Origin: Sphingobacterium gobiense
Lineage (GTDB): Bacteria > Bacteroidota > Bacteroidia > Sphingobacteriales > Sphingobacteriaceae
Assembly: GCF_002980575.1 (NCBI RefSeq)
Contig: NZ_PVBS01000004.1
Location: 227,334-291,333 of the forward strand
Length of the DNA: 64,000 nt
Direction of reading: 5' to 3'
Below, in pieces: positions 43,957 through 53,440 of this stretch; position 1 is the first letter of the stretch; each line of letters starts with the position of its first letter. The notes beneath the pieces were generated by a model that was given only the letters and a program-made list of their open reading frames with translations, made no database searches and was not told the DNA's origin. The position numbers and the translations under genes were made by a program.

Positions 43957-44328
43957 ATGTGGTTTAAAATCGTTCACGCTTTGGTGTTGTTGTGCTATCT
44001 GAATATTCTGGTTTATCAGCCGGAGACAGCGTCTGGCATAAGGCATGACGATTCTCTTCTGAATGGCGAATCACTTTTGGAGATCGTGCTGGATGATGTA
44101 TTAGCTCTTCCCATTGATAAGGATGCGGCTGATGTTGAAATTCCCTACGACGAATACAGATCGCACGGGCAGCAAGCCCTATCGCTATCGCTCTTTGTAT
44201 TAGTTCTGGCAGTCCTGTTTTCTTTTAAGCAGCTAACCTCATATATCAAACATCCGGTATACGACGGGAGGAAACGGCGTATTGTGCCGGGCTATTACAT
44301 GTACTTATATAGGCTACAACCCTTCTAG
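43957..44328 (+). CDS. unrecognised small membrane protein
   Basis: 123 residues from the ATG at 43957; an in-frame TTG nine bases earlier lies within the promoter box and is less likely. N-terminal hydrophobic stretch (about 5-20, FKIVHALVLLCYLNILVY) resembles a signal peptide or anchor, then an acidic periplasmic segment (about 30-70) and one clear membrane helix (about 74-94, ALSLSLFVLVLAVLFSF) with a basic tail. No known family. It precedes the RND efflux genes by 237 bases, without evidence of a shared transcript. Confidence 0.6.
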   Translation: MWFKIVHALVLLCYLNILVYQPETASGIRHDDSLLNGESLLEIVLDDVLALPIDKDAADVEIPYDEYRSHGQQALSLSLFVLVLAVLFSFKQLTSYIKHPVYDGRKRRIVPGYYMYLYRLQPF

Positions 44329-44565
44329 CTTTTCTATTCCCAATAATTTCCCAAATCTTCGATTATTTTCGTGGATGTTAGCGATTGGTTTTAACCCAAA
44401 CGTTACAAATAGGCAATAGTGAGTCGTCGGCTGACTTGCTACGGTGTAATCTTCTCGAGATGAATAAAATTTCCGCTCAGGAGAGACTCATTAATCCGTA
44501 TGACCTATTGTAAGCGCGCTAGAGTTTAATTACAGATTTCATCATTTTTTAAGTAATAATAATAC

Positions 44566-45690
44566 ATGAAGACACTTTCATTGGTATTCCCGGTAGTGGG
44601 ATTGGCATTGTTTGCTAGTAGCTGTACCGTTAAGAGTACAGAAAACAAGGCCGAGGTAATGACGCGGGTGCCGGTAGCGGACCTTATGGTAATGGATACG
44701 ACCATTTATCAAGAATATATCGCGGACATTCAAGCAAACAAGAATGTGGAACTGCGGTCGCGTTTGACGGGCTTTTTAGAAAAGATATATGTAGATGAGG
44801 GGGCGGCCGTTAAAGCAGGGCAGGTGCTTTTTCAATTGAATGACGAAGAATATAAGGCTGATTATGCAAAAGCAGAAGCGGCCTTGAATATCGCGATCTC
44901 CGAAGCAAAAAAAGTAGAATTGGAGCGGGAACGAATCAAGAAGCTGGTCGAAAAAAATATTGTGTCGTCGACAGAAGCGGATCTTATCAAGGTACAATAT
45001 AAAGCTGCACTTTCTAAAATAGAAGAAGCGAAGGCGGTGAAAAATCAGATGCAGACCAAGCTATCCCAAACGCGCATACGTGCTCCATTCAGCGGCCGTA
45101 TTGATCGGATTTTATTGAAAGAAGGTTCATTATTGGAGGAGGGTTCTTTGATTACAACGATATCCGATTTAGGTGCTGTAAATGTTTATTTTGATATATC
45201 GGAAACGGAATATTTGAATCTTGCCAGCGACTCCAATTTTAGAAAGAACACATTTAAAAGAGAAGTAAAGCTTGCTTTGGCGAATGGTCTGGAGTACCCG
45301 CATGCTGGAGAAGCGAGAATTGTGGAGAGCGAGTTCAACCCCGGTACAGGCTCTATATCGCTGCGGGCAAAATTTCCAAACTCGGAGGGGTTACTAAAAC
45401 ACGGTGCATCGGGTAAGATAGGCGTACCTGTAGCAACAGGAGACACAAAGTTCGTGCATCAAAAATCGGTGGTAGAGATCCAAGACAAGGCATACGTATA
45501 TGTATTAAATAGCGACTCTACTGTGCAAATGAAACCTTTTCAGGCTGGCGAACGTGTCGGCCACTATTATATCGTCGCTAGTGGTTTGGACGATGATCAA
45601 AAAATTGTTTTCGAAGGCGTACAGGGGCTTCGTGATGGTATGAAGGTGAACCCTGTAGAACGGAATGCCTCAGAAATAAATATAAATTAA
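44566..45690 (+). CDS. RND efflux periplasmic adaptor lipoprotein
   Basis: 374-residue membrane-fusion protein linking the pump to the outer-membrane factor. Lipobox ASSC near residue 20. Split lipoyl domain (NVELRSRLTGFLEKIYVDEG; TRIRAPFSGRIDRILLKEG), a helical hairpin between (about 95-165) and beta-barrel domain after. The fused pump starts seven bases later. Substrate class is that of HAE1-type multidrug pumps by association. Confidence 0.94.
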   Translation: MKTLSLVFPVVGLALFASSCTVKSTENKAEVMTRVPVADLMVMDTTIYQEYIADIQANKNVELRSRLTGFLEKIYVDEGAAVKAGQVLFQLNDEEYKADYAKAEAALNIAISEAKKVELERERIKKLVEKNIVSSTEADLIKVQYKAALSKIEEAKAVKNQMQTKLSQTRIRAPFSGRIDRILLKEGSLLEEGSLITTISDLGAVNVYFDISETEYLNLASDSNFRKNTFKREVKLALANGLEYPHAGEARIVESEFNPGTGSISLRAKFPNSEGLLKHGASGKIGVPVATGDTKFVHQKSVVEIQDKAYVYVLNSDSTVQMKPFQAGERVGHYYIVASGLDDDQKIVFEGVQGLRDGMKVNPVERNASEININ

Positions 45691-45697
45691 TTGCCAG

Positions 45698-48600
45698 ATG
45701 TTTGAAACTTATATAAAGCGGCCTGTACTTTCGTTGGTGATATCTATATTCATCACATTATTGGGTGTCCTGGCCTTATTTACTTTGCCCGTTACACAAT
45801 TTCCGGATATTGTGCCCCCATCAGTGGTGGTAACTGCGAGTTATACTGGTGCAAATGCAGAGGTAAGTACCGATGCAGTCGCCATCCCGTTGGAAAGGGC
45901 AATTAATGGAGTCGCTGGTATGACTTCGATGAATACGGTGACTACGAATAATGGGACCACACTTATTCAAATAGCTTTTAATGTCGGTGTAGATCCCGAT
46001 GTCGCTGCGGTTAATGTGCAGAACCGGGTCTCGACGGTGATAGATGAGCTGCCTGAAGAAGTAATACGTGCGGGTGTACTTACCGAAAAGGAGGTAAATA
46101 GTATGTTGATGTACCTCAACATTTATACTTCGGACGAGACGGCGGATGAGCGATTCATATATAATTTTACAGATATCAATATTCTTAAAGAACTGAAGCG
46201 AATCGAGGGTGTCGGCTTTGCTGAAATTATGGGATTTAAGGATTATGCCATGCGTGTTTGGCTGAAACCGGACCGTTTGGCGGCTTATCAGATATCTACA
46301 GAAGAGGTAATAGAAGCCTTGCGCCGGCAGAATATCGAGGCGGCACCGGGACAAACAGGAATTGGATCAGACAAAACGGTAAACATGCAACAATATGTGT
46401 TGCGCTATCCCGGCCGGTTTACCGAACCTCAGGAGTATGCTAATGTACCTATTCGGGCCAACTCAGACGGTTCTATCTTACGGATTCGTGATGTAGCTGA
46501 GGTAGAATTTGGGTCGTTAGAATATGAGATGGCTTCTAAAGCAGATGGACGGCCATCGGCTTCCATTATGATGAAACAGTTGCCCGGATCAAATGCGCAG
46601 GAGGTAATCCAACGTGTAAAAGACCGCATGGAGGAATTAAAGGTCATGACTTTTCCACCGGGAATGGAATATAGTATGGGATATGATGTTTCCCGTTTTC
46701 TGGACGCATCGATGTCCAGCGTGGTGAAGACGCTATTGGAAGCATTTATCCTTGTATTTTTGGTTGTATTTATCTTTTTACAGGATTTCAGAGCTACTAT
46801 TATACCAATTCTTGCTGTACCGGTAAGTTTGATTGGGGCTATGTTTTTTATGTTGATGATGGGTTTCTCCATTAACCTGCTGACATTGTTTGCATTGGTG
46901 CTGGCAATCGGTATTGTGGTGGATAACGGTATTGTCGTCGTCGAGGCTGTCTTTGCTAAAATGGAGGAGGAACATCTGCCCCCTATGGAGGCTACACTTG
47001 CTGCAATGAAGGAAGTGGGTTCGGCTGTTATTGCGATTACCTTGGTGATGTCGGCGGTGTTTATTCCGGTAGCCTTTCTTTCGGGTCCGGTGGGGGTATT
47101 TTACCGCCAGTTCTCTCTGACCTTAGCTGCGGCGATCGTGATTTCCGGAATCAATGCCTTAACATTGACACCAGCACTATGTGCGCTTATCCTCCGTTCG
47201 CCACATGATAAAAAAGAGTCGAATAGCTGGTTAAATAAATTCTTTAAGAAATTTAACTCCTCGTATGATAAAACAGCGGGTGGCTATCGAAGGTTATTGA
47301 CGCGCATAGCCGGTCGGAGGGTAGTGACAGTTGGGATGCTTATCTTCTTTTTTGTTGCCACTTGGGGTGCCAGCAGTATATTGCCGTCGGGCTTTATTCC
47401 TACTGAGGATCAAGGGATGGTTTATATAAATGTAACAACTCCGCCGGGTGCGACGGTAGACCGCACAGAACGGGCGTTGAATGAGGTGGGCGAGATTGCG
47501 CGAAGTCTGGAGTCGGTCGAGACCGTTTCTACGCTTGCGGGTTACAGTCTGTTGACCGAGGTGTCAGGCGCATCGTACGGTATGGGTATGATTAATCTTA
47601 GGCCTTGGGATGAGCGGAATGTTACGGTGGATGATGTGATGCGAGAATTGCAGGAAAAGACCACGCACATTGTCGATGCTAGGATCGAGTTCTTTCCACC
47701 GCCGACCGTTCCGGGATTTGGTAACGCTTCTGGGTTTGAATTGCGCTTATTGGATCGTAGTGGAAATGAGGATTTAAATCAGACGGCAAAGGTCGTCGAT
47801 GAATTTGTAACAGCCCTTAATAACACGGAATCTATAGAAGGAGTTTCGTCGAGTTTCGATGTCAGCTTTCCTCAATATATGTTGGAGGTAGACTATGATA
47901 TGGCAGCCAAAAGGGGGATTTCGGTTGAAAACGCCATGACAACGCTGCAAACGCTAATGGGGAGTTTTTATGCCACTAATTTTATTCGTTACGGGCAGAT
48001 GTATAAAGTGATGGTGCAGGCCGATCCGCATTATCGTCAACGACCGGAAGATGTCTTGGATCTGTTTGTAAAAACTAAAGACGGGGAGATGGTGCGCTAT
48101 TCTTCTTTTATAAAAATGAAACGTGTATATGGCCCCGAACAAATAACTCGGTACAATATGTTTACATCGGCCATGTTGAACGGTCAACCTGCACCGGGTT
48201 ATAGCACGGGGCAAGCAATCGAGACGATACAGCGATTGGCAGAAGACCTACCTCAGGGGTACGCTATAGAGTGGTCGGGAATGACACGAGAGCAGGTTAT
48301 CTCCGGAAATCAAGCGATTTACATCTTTGCGCTCTGTTTGGTGTTTGTGTATTTATTGCTATCCGCGCAATATGAGAGTTTTTTGTTACCGCTGCCAGTT
48401 ATCTTAGGGCTTCCGCCGGGTGTTTTTGGATCTTTCTTGTTCTTGAAATTGCTTGGGTTGGAAAACGACATTTATGCACAGGTGGCAATGGTCATGTTGA
48501 TTGGTCTACTTGGTAAAAATGCCATTTTGATTGTGGAATATGCTGTATTGAAACAAAAACAGGGGATGAATGTATTACAGGCGGCGATAGAAGGTGCTTA

Positions 48601-50266
48601 TGTGAGATTACGGCCTATATTGATGACATCGTTTGCCATTATCGCTGGGCTGATACCATTGATGCTAGCGTCTGGTGCTGGTGCGATTGGAAACCGGACA
48701 ATCGGTACGGCATCTGTGGGTGGTATGTTAATCGGGACGTTATTTGGTGTTATTATTATTCCGGGATTATATGTGATGTTTTCGCGAAAGAAAAAGGAAA
48801 AGAAGAAAAGCATGGTGCCAAAAGCCGTGGCATTATTAGTTACTTCGGGTTTGGTGGTATCATGTACCGTGCCGAAAGAACTGGGAAAAGAAACACATGC
48901 GGAACTGCCGGTACAATTTCATCATGATAGTCTGGCATTGGTAAATACGGATACCACAAATATTGCTCACCAACCTTGGAAAGAAATATTTACGGACCCT
49001 CACCTAAAAGCATTAATCGATTCGGCATTAATCTATAACTATGACTTGCAGCAAGCTATTCAGCGCATTGAGATTGCACAGGCAAGCTTTAAGCAACGAA
49101 AAGCGGCTCTTCTACCTAGTTTAGACCTAGCTGCGGAAGCCGGATTGAGAAAATATGGTTTCTATACGGAAGAGGGTATTGGTAACTATGATACCGGATT
49201 TTCGGAAAATTTAAAAGACGATGAACAGATTCCGGAAGTATTGCCAGACTATTTTGTCGGTGTCCGAGCGTCGTGGGAACTAGACTTGTGGGGCAAGTTA
49301 CGGGCGCAGAAAAATGCGGCATTTAACAGTTTGCTGGCAGAGAATGAAGCGCGACGACTGGTAGAGACGGAGTTAGTGACGAATATCGCTTCTGCGTATT
49401 ACGAGTTACTTAGCTTAGATGCAAAGATTAAAGTATTTGACAACAACATCGTACTGAACGAGCAAGCGTTGGAAATTACGGAGTTACAAAAGGAAGCTGG
49501 ACGCGCCACACAACTTGGTGTGCAGCAATTTAAGGCTTTTCTAGCTAATTCGCGGGCTGAGCGTGAACGGACTAGGCAGGAAATCACGCTGTTAGAACAC
49601 CATATTAACTACTTGACAGGAAGATTTAATAACCAAGTTCGACGGACAGAAACTAAATTTGGAGACCGTCCTCTATTTGAAAAGCTTGATGTAGGGGTGC
49701 CTTTTCAAATGCTTGCCTTACGTCCCGATATTCGAGAGGCTTCTTTCCTGCTTATCGGAGCAGAGCAGGATGTGAAATTTGCTAAAGCGGCTTTCCTTCC
49801 CAGCGTCGTATTATCACCTTTTATGGGGCTGCAAGCATTTAGCCTTAACAAGCTTGTCAATGTCGACAAATCGTTGACTTATGGTCTGGCGGGCGGCCTG
49901 ACAGCTCCAATTTTCAATCAACGTCAATTAAAACGCCAATATGAAACCTACAAAGCGATGTACGGGCTAAGCTTTTTAGAGTATGAAAAGCGGGTACTCA
50001 ATGCCTATAATGAGGTGTCGAATGCGGTGAAAACGCAAGATCATATTGAACAGCGACAACAATATATTAAAGAAGAGGTAGAAGCACTCAAAGGTGCCGT
50101 AGACGCTGCCAACGAGTTATTCATCGCCGGACGAGTATCTTATCTGGAAATCATCACAGCACAGAAAGACGCGGTTGCCGCCGAGCTGGACGAGGTGGAG
50201 ATACAGAAAGAGGAATTATTAAATGAGATCGTTATTTATAAAACGCTTGGGGGAGGGTGGCAGTAG
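45698..50266 (+). CDS. fused RND efflux pump and outer-membrane factor
   Basis: 1522 residues combining two normally separate proteins. Residues 1-1038 are an AcrB-like HAE1 pump: N-terminal helix FETYIKRPVLSLVISIF, 12 membrane helices, TM4 VVDNGIVVVEA (Asp409; the second carboxylate of AcrB is Asn410 here) and TM10 GLLGKNAILIVEYA with the relay Lys. Residues 1039-1522 are a complete TolC/OprM-type outer-membrane factor that begins with its own lipoprotein signal, MVPKAVALLVTSGLVVSC (lipid Cys would be 1056), and has the helical repeats typical of NodT-family factors. The junction is KKKEKKKSM. An A/G-rich stretch precedes Met1039 (48812), so independent translation of the factor, or Lsp cleavage of the fusion, are both possible. 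It ends four bases before convergent cdaA. Confidence 0.93.
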   Translation: MFETYIKRPVLSLVISIFITLLGVLALFTLPVTQFPDIVPPSVVVTASYTGANAEVSTDAVAIPLERAINGVAGMTSMNTVTTNNGTTLIQIAFNVGVDPDVAAVNVQNRVSTVIDELPEEVIRAGVLTEKEVNSMLMYLNIYTSDETADERFIYNFTDINILKELKRIEGVGFAEIMGFKDYAMRVWLKPDRLAAYQISTEEVIEALRRQNIEAAPGQTGIGSDKTVNMQQYVLRYPGRFTEPQEYANVPIRANSDGSILRIRDVAEVEFGSLEYEMASKADGRPSASIMMKQLPGSNAQEVIQRVKDRMEELKVMTFPPGMEYSMGYDVSRFLDASMSSVVKTLLEAFILVFLVVFIFLQDFRATIIPILAVPVSLIGAMFFMLMMGFSINLLTLFALVLAIGIVVDNGIVVVEAVFAKMEEEHLPPMEATLAAMKEVGSAVIAITLVMSAVFIPVAFLSGPVGVFYRQFSLTLAAAIVISGINALTLTPALCALILRSPHDKKESNSWLNKFFKKFNSSYDKTAGGYRRLLTRIAGRRVVTVGMLIFFFVATWGASSILPSGFIPTEDQGMVYINVTTPPGATVDRTERALNEVGEIARSLESVETVSTLAGYSLLTEVSGASYGMGMINLRPWDERNVTVDDVMRELQEKTTHIVDARIEFFPPPTVPGFGNASGFELRLLDRSGNEDLNQTAKVVDEFVTALNNTESIEGVSSSFDVSFPQYMLEVDYDMAAKRGISVENAMTTLQTLMGSFYATNFIRYGQMYKVMVQADPHYRQRPEDVLDLFVKTKDGEMVRYSSFIKMKRVYGPEQITRYNMFTSAMLNGQPAPGYSTGQAIETIQRLAEDLPQGYAIEWSGMTREQVISGNQAIYIFALCLVFVYLLLSAQYESFLLPLPVILGLPPGVFGSFLFLKLLGLENDIYAQVAMVMLIGLLGKNAILIVEYAVLKQKQGMNVLQAAIEGAYVRLRPILMTSFAIIAGLIPLMLASGAGAIGNRTIGTASVGGMLIGTLFGVIIIPGLYVMFSRKKKEKKKSMVPKAVALLVTSGLVVSCTVPKELGKETHAELPVQFHHDSLALVNTDTTNIAHQPWKEIFTDPHLKALIDSALIYNYDLQQAIQRIEIAQASFKQRKAALLPSLDLAAEAGLRKYGFYTEEGIGNYDTGFSENLKDDEQIPEVLPDYFVGVRASWELDLWGKLRAQKNAAFNSLLAENEARRLVETELVTNIASAYYELLSLDAKIKVFDNNIVLNEQALEITELQKEAGRATQLGVQQFKAFLANSRAERERTRQEITLLEHHINYLTGRFNNQVRRTETKFGDRPLFEKLDVGVPFQMLALRPDIREASFLLIGAEQDVKFAKAAFLPSVVLSPFMGLQAFSLNKLVNVDKSLTYGLAGGLTAPIFNQRQLKRQYETYKAMYGLSFLEYEKRVLNAYNEVSNAVKTQDHIEQRQQYIKEEVEALKGAVDAANELFIAGRVSYLEIITAQKDAVAAELDEVEIQKEELLNEIVIYKTLGGGWQ

Positions 50267-50270
50267 CATG

Positions 50271-51065
50271 CTACAGCTCCTCTCTCAATATTTTCTCCAA
50301 TTCTTCCGGACTGAGGTTCATATTGACGTTTCCATCTTTAGCAAAGGATATTTCACCCGTTTCTTCGGATACGATAACTGCAACTGCCTCCGATACCTCG
50401 GTGACACCGATGGCCGCCCGGTGGCGTAATCCAAATTGCGGTGGTAAATCCTCGCTATCGGACAACGGTAATACACAGCTCGCCGTCATGATGCGAAAGT
50501 CGACAATAACAACGGCACCATCATGTAGCGGGCTATTTTTGAAAAAAATACTCTCTAATAAACGTTTTGACACCGGGGCGTCAATATATTCGCCGCTGGA
50601 TTGATAATATTCTTCGTCAAAGTAGCGGGAGAATACGAGCAGGGCACCAGTACGGGATCGCGACATGCTGCGGCAGGCATCAATGATGGGTTTTAGTTGT
50701 TCGCCGTTGTCAATTTGTGAAGTTTTTTTGGTATTCAAAAAAGACCAGAAGAACCTCTTCCGTCGCAGCGAAATGTTCTTTCCGATGTGAATTAGAAATC
50801 GCCGTATTTCCTGTTGGAAAACGACGATTAGCGCTATGGAACCAACGGAAATAAATCCTCCAAAAATTTCAGTAAGCAGACGCATTTCCATTTGTTTTAC
50901 AACAAGATAAATACCATAGAAAAGAGCTACTCCTATCAGGATATTAACAGCAATGGTACCTTTTATCAAACTATATATATAATAGATGATAATGGCCACC
51001 AGTAAAATGTCAATGATGTCCAGCAGGCGAAAGCCACTGAAAATATTTGGATCAAGATTGTTCAT
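50271..51065 (-). CDS. cdaA: diadenylate cyclase CdaA
   Basis: 264-residue membrane enzyme making the second messenger c-di-AMP from two ATP. Three N-terminal helices (about 12-80), then the DAC domain with the DGA motif in LHDGAVVIVDFRI and the RHR motif in LRHRAAIGVTE, both required for catalysis. No glmM or cdaR neighbour is present, unlike in Firmicutes. Divergent from pdxJ; its stop is four bases from that of the efflux fusion. Confidence 0.95.
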   Translation of the reverse strand: MNNLDPNIFSGFRLLDIIDILLVAIIIYYIYSLIKGTIAVNILIGVALFYGIYLVVKQMEMRLLTEIFGGFISVGSIALIVVFQQEIRRFLIHIGKNISLRRKRFFWSFLNTKKTSQIDNGEQLKPIIDACRSMSRSRTGALLVFSRYFDEEYYQSSGEYIDAPVSKRLLESIFFKNSPLHDGAVVIVDFRIMTASCVLPLSDSEDLPPQFGLRHRAAIGVTEVSEAVAVIVSEETGEISFAKDGNVNMNLSPEELEKILREEL

Positions 51066-51140
51066 TATCTGTTTGCAATTTAAGGTTTTTTTTGGAATTT
51101 CGTGAGGACGTATTTGGAATGCGTAAAACGAAATAATACT

Positions 51141-51860
51141 ATGACTAAACTATCGGTAAATATTAATAAAATTGCTACGCTACGAAACGCTAGGGGAGGA
51201 AATGTGCCTAATGTGGTAGCTGCTGCATTAGCTTGTGAACGTTTTGGAGCACAGGGAATCACGGTACACCCCCGTCCGGACGAAAGACATATCCGTTATC
51301 AAGATGTTTATGATATCAAGGCTGAGATTACGACGGAATTCAACATAGAGGGAAATTGCCGAGAGCAAAAATTTGTAGATTTGGTGTTGGCGAACAAACC
51401 GACACAAGTAACATTAGTTCCGGATTCGCTTAATCAGATTACTTCTAATCATGGCTGGAACACCATCGAACATAGAGATTATTTGAGAGATGTGGTAAAA
51501 CGATTTCAAGACAACGGAATTCGGGTGTCTATTTTTGTTGATCCTGATGAGGAGATGGTTGAAGGGGCTGCGGAGACTGGTACCGATAGGATAGAGCTTT
51601 ATACGGAGGGCTACGCAGCGGAATTTGGTTACGATGATCAAAAAGCTATTGCGCCTTATATTAAGGCGGCTCGAAAAGCACAGGAAGTAGATCTTGGATT
51701 AAATGCCGGTCATGACCTGGATCTGCATAACTTAAAATATTTTAACGAACGCATTCCTGGACTCCTTGAAGTAAGTATTGGTCATGCGCTTATTGCCGAT
51801 GCATTATATCTGGGATTGGAAGAGGCCATAAAACGGTATTTGGCTTGTTTAAGGGCGTAA
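51141..51860 (+). CDS. pdxJ: pyridoxine 5'-phosphate synthase
   Basis: 239-residue TIM-barrel enzyme condensing 1-deoxyxylulose 5-phosphate with 3-amino-2-oxopropyl phosphate to make vitamin B6. I use the ATG at 51141 (MTKLSVNINKIATLRNARGG), which matches the family start; the upstream in-frame codon at 51102 adds 13 unrelated residues. Conserved GITVHPRPDERHI, FNIEGN, TLVPD and NAGHDLDLHNL motifs are present. Confidence 0.96.
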   Translation: MTKLSVNINKIATLRNARGGNVPNVVAAALACERFGAQGITVHPRPDERHIRYQDVYDIKAEITTEFNIEGNCREQKFVDLVLANKPTQVTLVPDSLNQITSNHGWNTIEHRDYLRDVVKRFQDNGIRVSIFVDPDEEMVEGAAETGTDRIELYTEGYAAEFGYDDQKAIAPYIKAARKAQEVDLGLNAGHDLDLHNLKYFNERIPGLLEVSIGHALIADALYLGLEEAIKRYLACLRA

Positions 51861-51889
51861 CTGAGCAACCAGTGATGAGGAGTTACGAA

Positions 51890-51932
51890 TAACAAAGTGA
51901 CAAGTGCTTATTGCGTACTCGTCACTTTGTTA
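51890..51932. terminator. 12-bp hairpin between convergent pdxJ and lepB
   Basis: TAACAAAGTGAC (51890-51901) is the exact complement of 51921-51932, with three more pairs (AGT/ACT) after one mismatch. No T-run follows on either strand, so it is a terminator-like or transcript-stabilising hairpin. The bases just before (51869-51889) show GTGATGAG/AGTTACGA-type degenerate repetition. Confidence 0.5.
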
Positions 51933-51942
51933 ATACATGTTA

Positions 51943-53433
51943 CTAATTAATCCCCTTAAATATCCTACTCCACCGTATTTTGGAAAGGAACGTTCCTTTT
52001 TCATCCCAGCTCATCCATGTAAATAGTGCTTTTCCTACAATATGGTCTTCCGGAACAAAACCCCATGAACGGGAATCTAATGAGTTATGCCTATTATCTC
52101 CCATCATCCAATAGTAATTTTGTTTGAAGGTATAGCTTGTTGTTTTTTCTCCGTTGATGTAATAACCGTCAGATTTTTTCTCTAATGTGTTGCCTTCGTA
52201 ATCCCGTATAGCGCGACCATATAACGGAATGGTAAGAGAGTCTAGGGCTATTGTCCAGCCTTCAGCAGGAATGGTAAGGGGACCGAAGTTATCCATGCTC
52301 CAGTTGTAGTGTTTATCGTGGGGATAGGCGGCGGAACTCTCGTCAATGTACATTTCGACCTCTCTTACGTTCCCCCAACTCTTGATTGTCTCAGCTTGTT
52401 TTACAGTTAGGTGCATCATGAAGACACTGGGATCAGACATCTGTTGGAAGTCTATGCGCAAGTCATGCATTCTTTCTCGGTTGAGTCCTGATCCGTCCGT
52501 ATAGACAAAATAGGCCGTTTGCATGTCAGGAGGGGTAAAGGCCGGTTCCCCATTTATAAACAGTTTCGCGCGTTCTAAGGATACCACATCACCAGGCATT
52601 CCCACGCAACGTTTAATATAGTTTTCGCGCTTATCAATTGGACGGGTCGTGATTGTAAATTGGTTGTGCACCGCTTCTTTCCCCATGTTCCGTACTAGAT
52701 CCGCATAGGTGGTCTCTTGATATTCCAACGCTACCGTGTCTCCTGCCGGAAAGTTGAACACGACGACGTCATTCCGTTTTATTTCTTGAAAGCCCGGCAG
52801 ACGTTTATAAGGTAGCTGAACCACTTCAGAATAAGCTTTTCCTCCTGTCACTGGCATCGTATGGTGTGCAAATGGAAAAGCGATGGGTGTAATAGGAACT
52901 CGTGGTCCATAATTCAGCTTACTTACAAATAGGAAATCACCAATCAATAAACTGCGCTCCATCGATCCGGTAGGGATCATATAGGCCTCAATAAGAAAAC
53001 CTCTAATCAACGTTGCTGCTATTGTTGCAAAAATAATGGCATCAGCCCACTCACGTGCTACCGTTTTTTTGTAGGGATATTTCTTGTGAAAGGCCTCCGT
53101 GTTGGATTGCCCTAAGTATTTTACATTTGGATCTCGTCCCCATAACGGTAAAAATATAAAAGGCAACAATACGGCCACAACAGTTTCCCAAAATCGACGT
53201 TTTCCGAAACTTTTTAGGAAATCGAGGTATAGGGCGTAAAAAATGAAGATATTTACGATGGGTATAAGTAGCAGGATGACCCACCATGTAGGGCGGGCGG
53301 TTAATTGTGCCATGACGTATTCCCGGTAAAAAGGAATGATGGCTTCCCAACCCTGCTTTCCTGCTTTTTTGAATAGCAACCATAATCCGTATAATGTGGC
53401 TATAGTTAATATGGTAAAAATGATATAATACAT
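51943..53433 (-). CDS. lepB: signal peptidase I with Bacteroidota N-terminal extension
   Basis: 496 residues from the ATG at 53433, seven bases after the dapB stop; an earlier start at 53454 would overlap dapB. It cleaves Sec and Tat signal peptides on the outer face of the inner membrane. N-terminal domain of about 120 residues has three helices (YYIIFTILTIATLYGLWLL onwards), followed by the S26 peptidase: catalytic Ser in MIPTGSMERSLL, catalytic Lys in NYIKRCVGMPGD, and box E MGDNRHNSLDSRSWGFV. A large insert separates Lys and box E, as is usual in this phylum. Confidence 0.95.
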   Translation of the reverse strand: MYYIIFTILTIATLYGLWLLFKKAGKQGWEAIIPFYREYVMAQLTARPTWWVILLLIPIVNIFIFYALYLDFLKSFGKRRFWETVVAVLLPFIFLPLWGRDPNVKYLGQSNTEAFHKKYPYKKTVAREWADAIIFATIAATLIRGFLIEAYMIPTGSMERSLLIGDFLFVSKLNYGPRVPITPIAFPFAHHTMPVTGGKAYSEVVQLPYKRLPGFQEIKRNDVVVFNFPAGDTVALEYQETTYADLVRNMGKEAVHNQFTITTRPIDKRENYIKRCVGMPGDVVSLERAKLFINGEPAFTPPDMQTAYFVYTDGSGLNRERMHDLRIDFQQMSDPSVFMMHLTVKQAETIKSWGNVREVEMYIDESSAAYPHDKHYNWSMDNFGPLTIPAEGWTIALDSLTIPLYGRAIRDYEGNTLEKKSDGYYINGEKTTSYTFKQNYYWMMGDNRHNSLDSRSWGFVPEDHIVGKALFTWMSWDEKGTFLSKIRWSRIFKGIN

Positions 53434-53440
53434 ATTGTTG

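Noticed and set aside
45821..46354. 177-codon minus-strand frame opposite the efflux pump
   Set aside because: Lies entirely inside the well-conserved pump and has no recognisable features.
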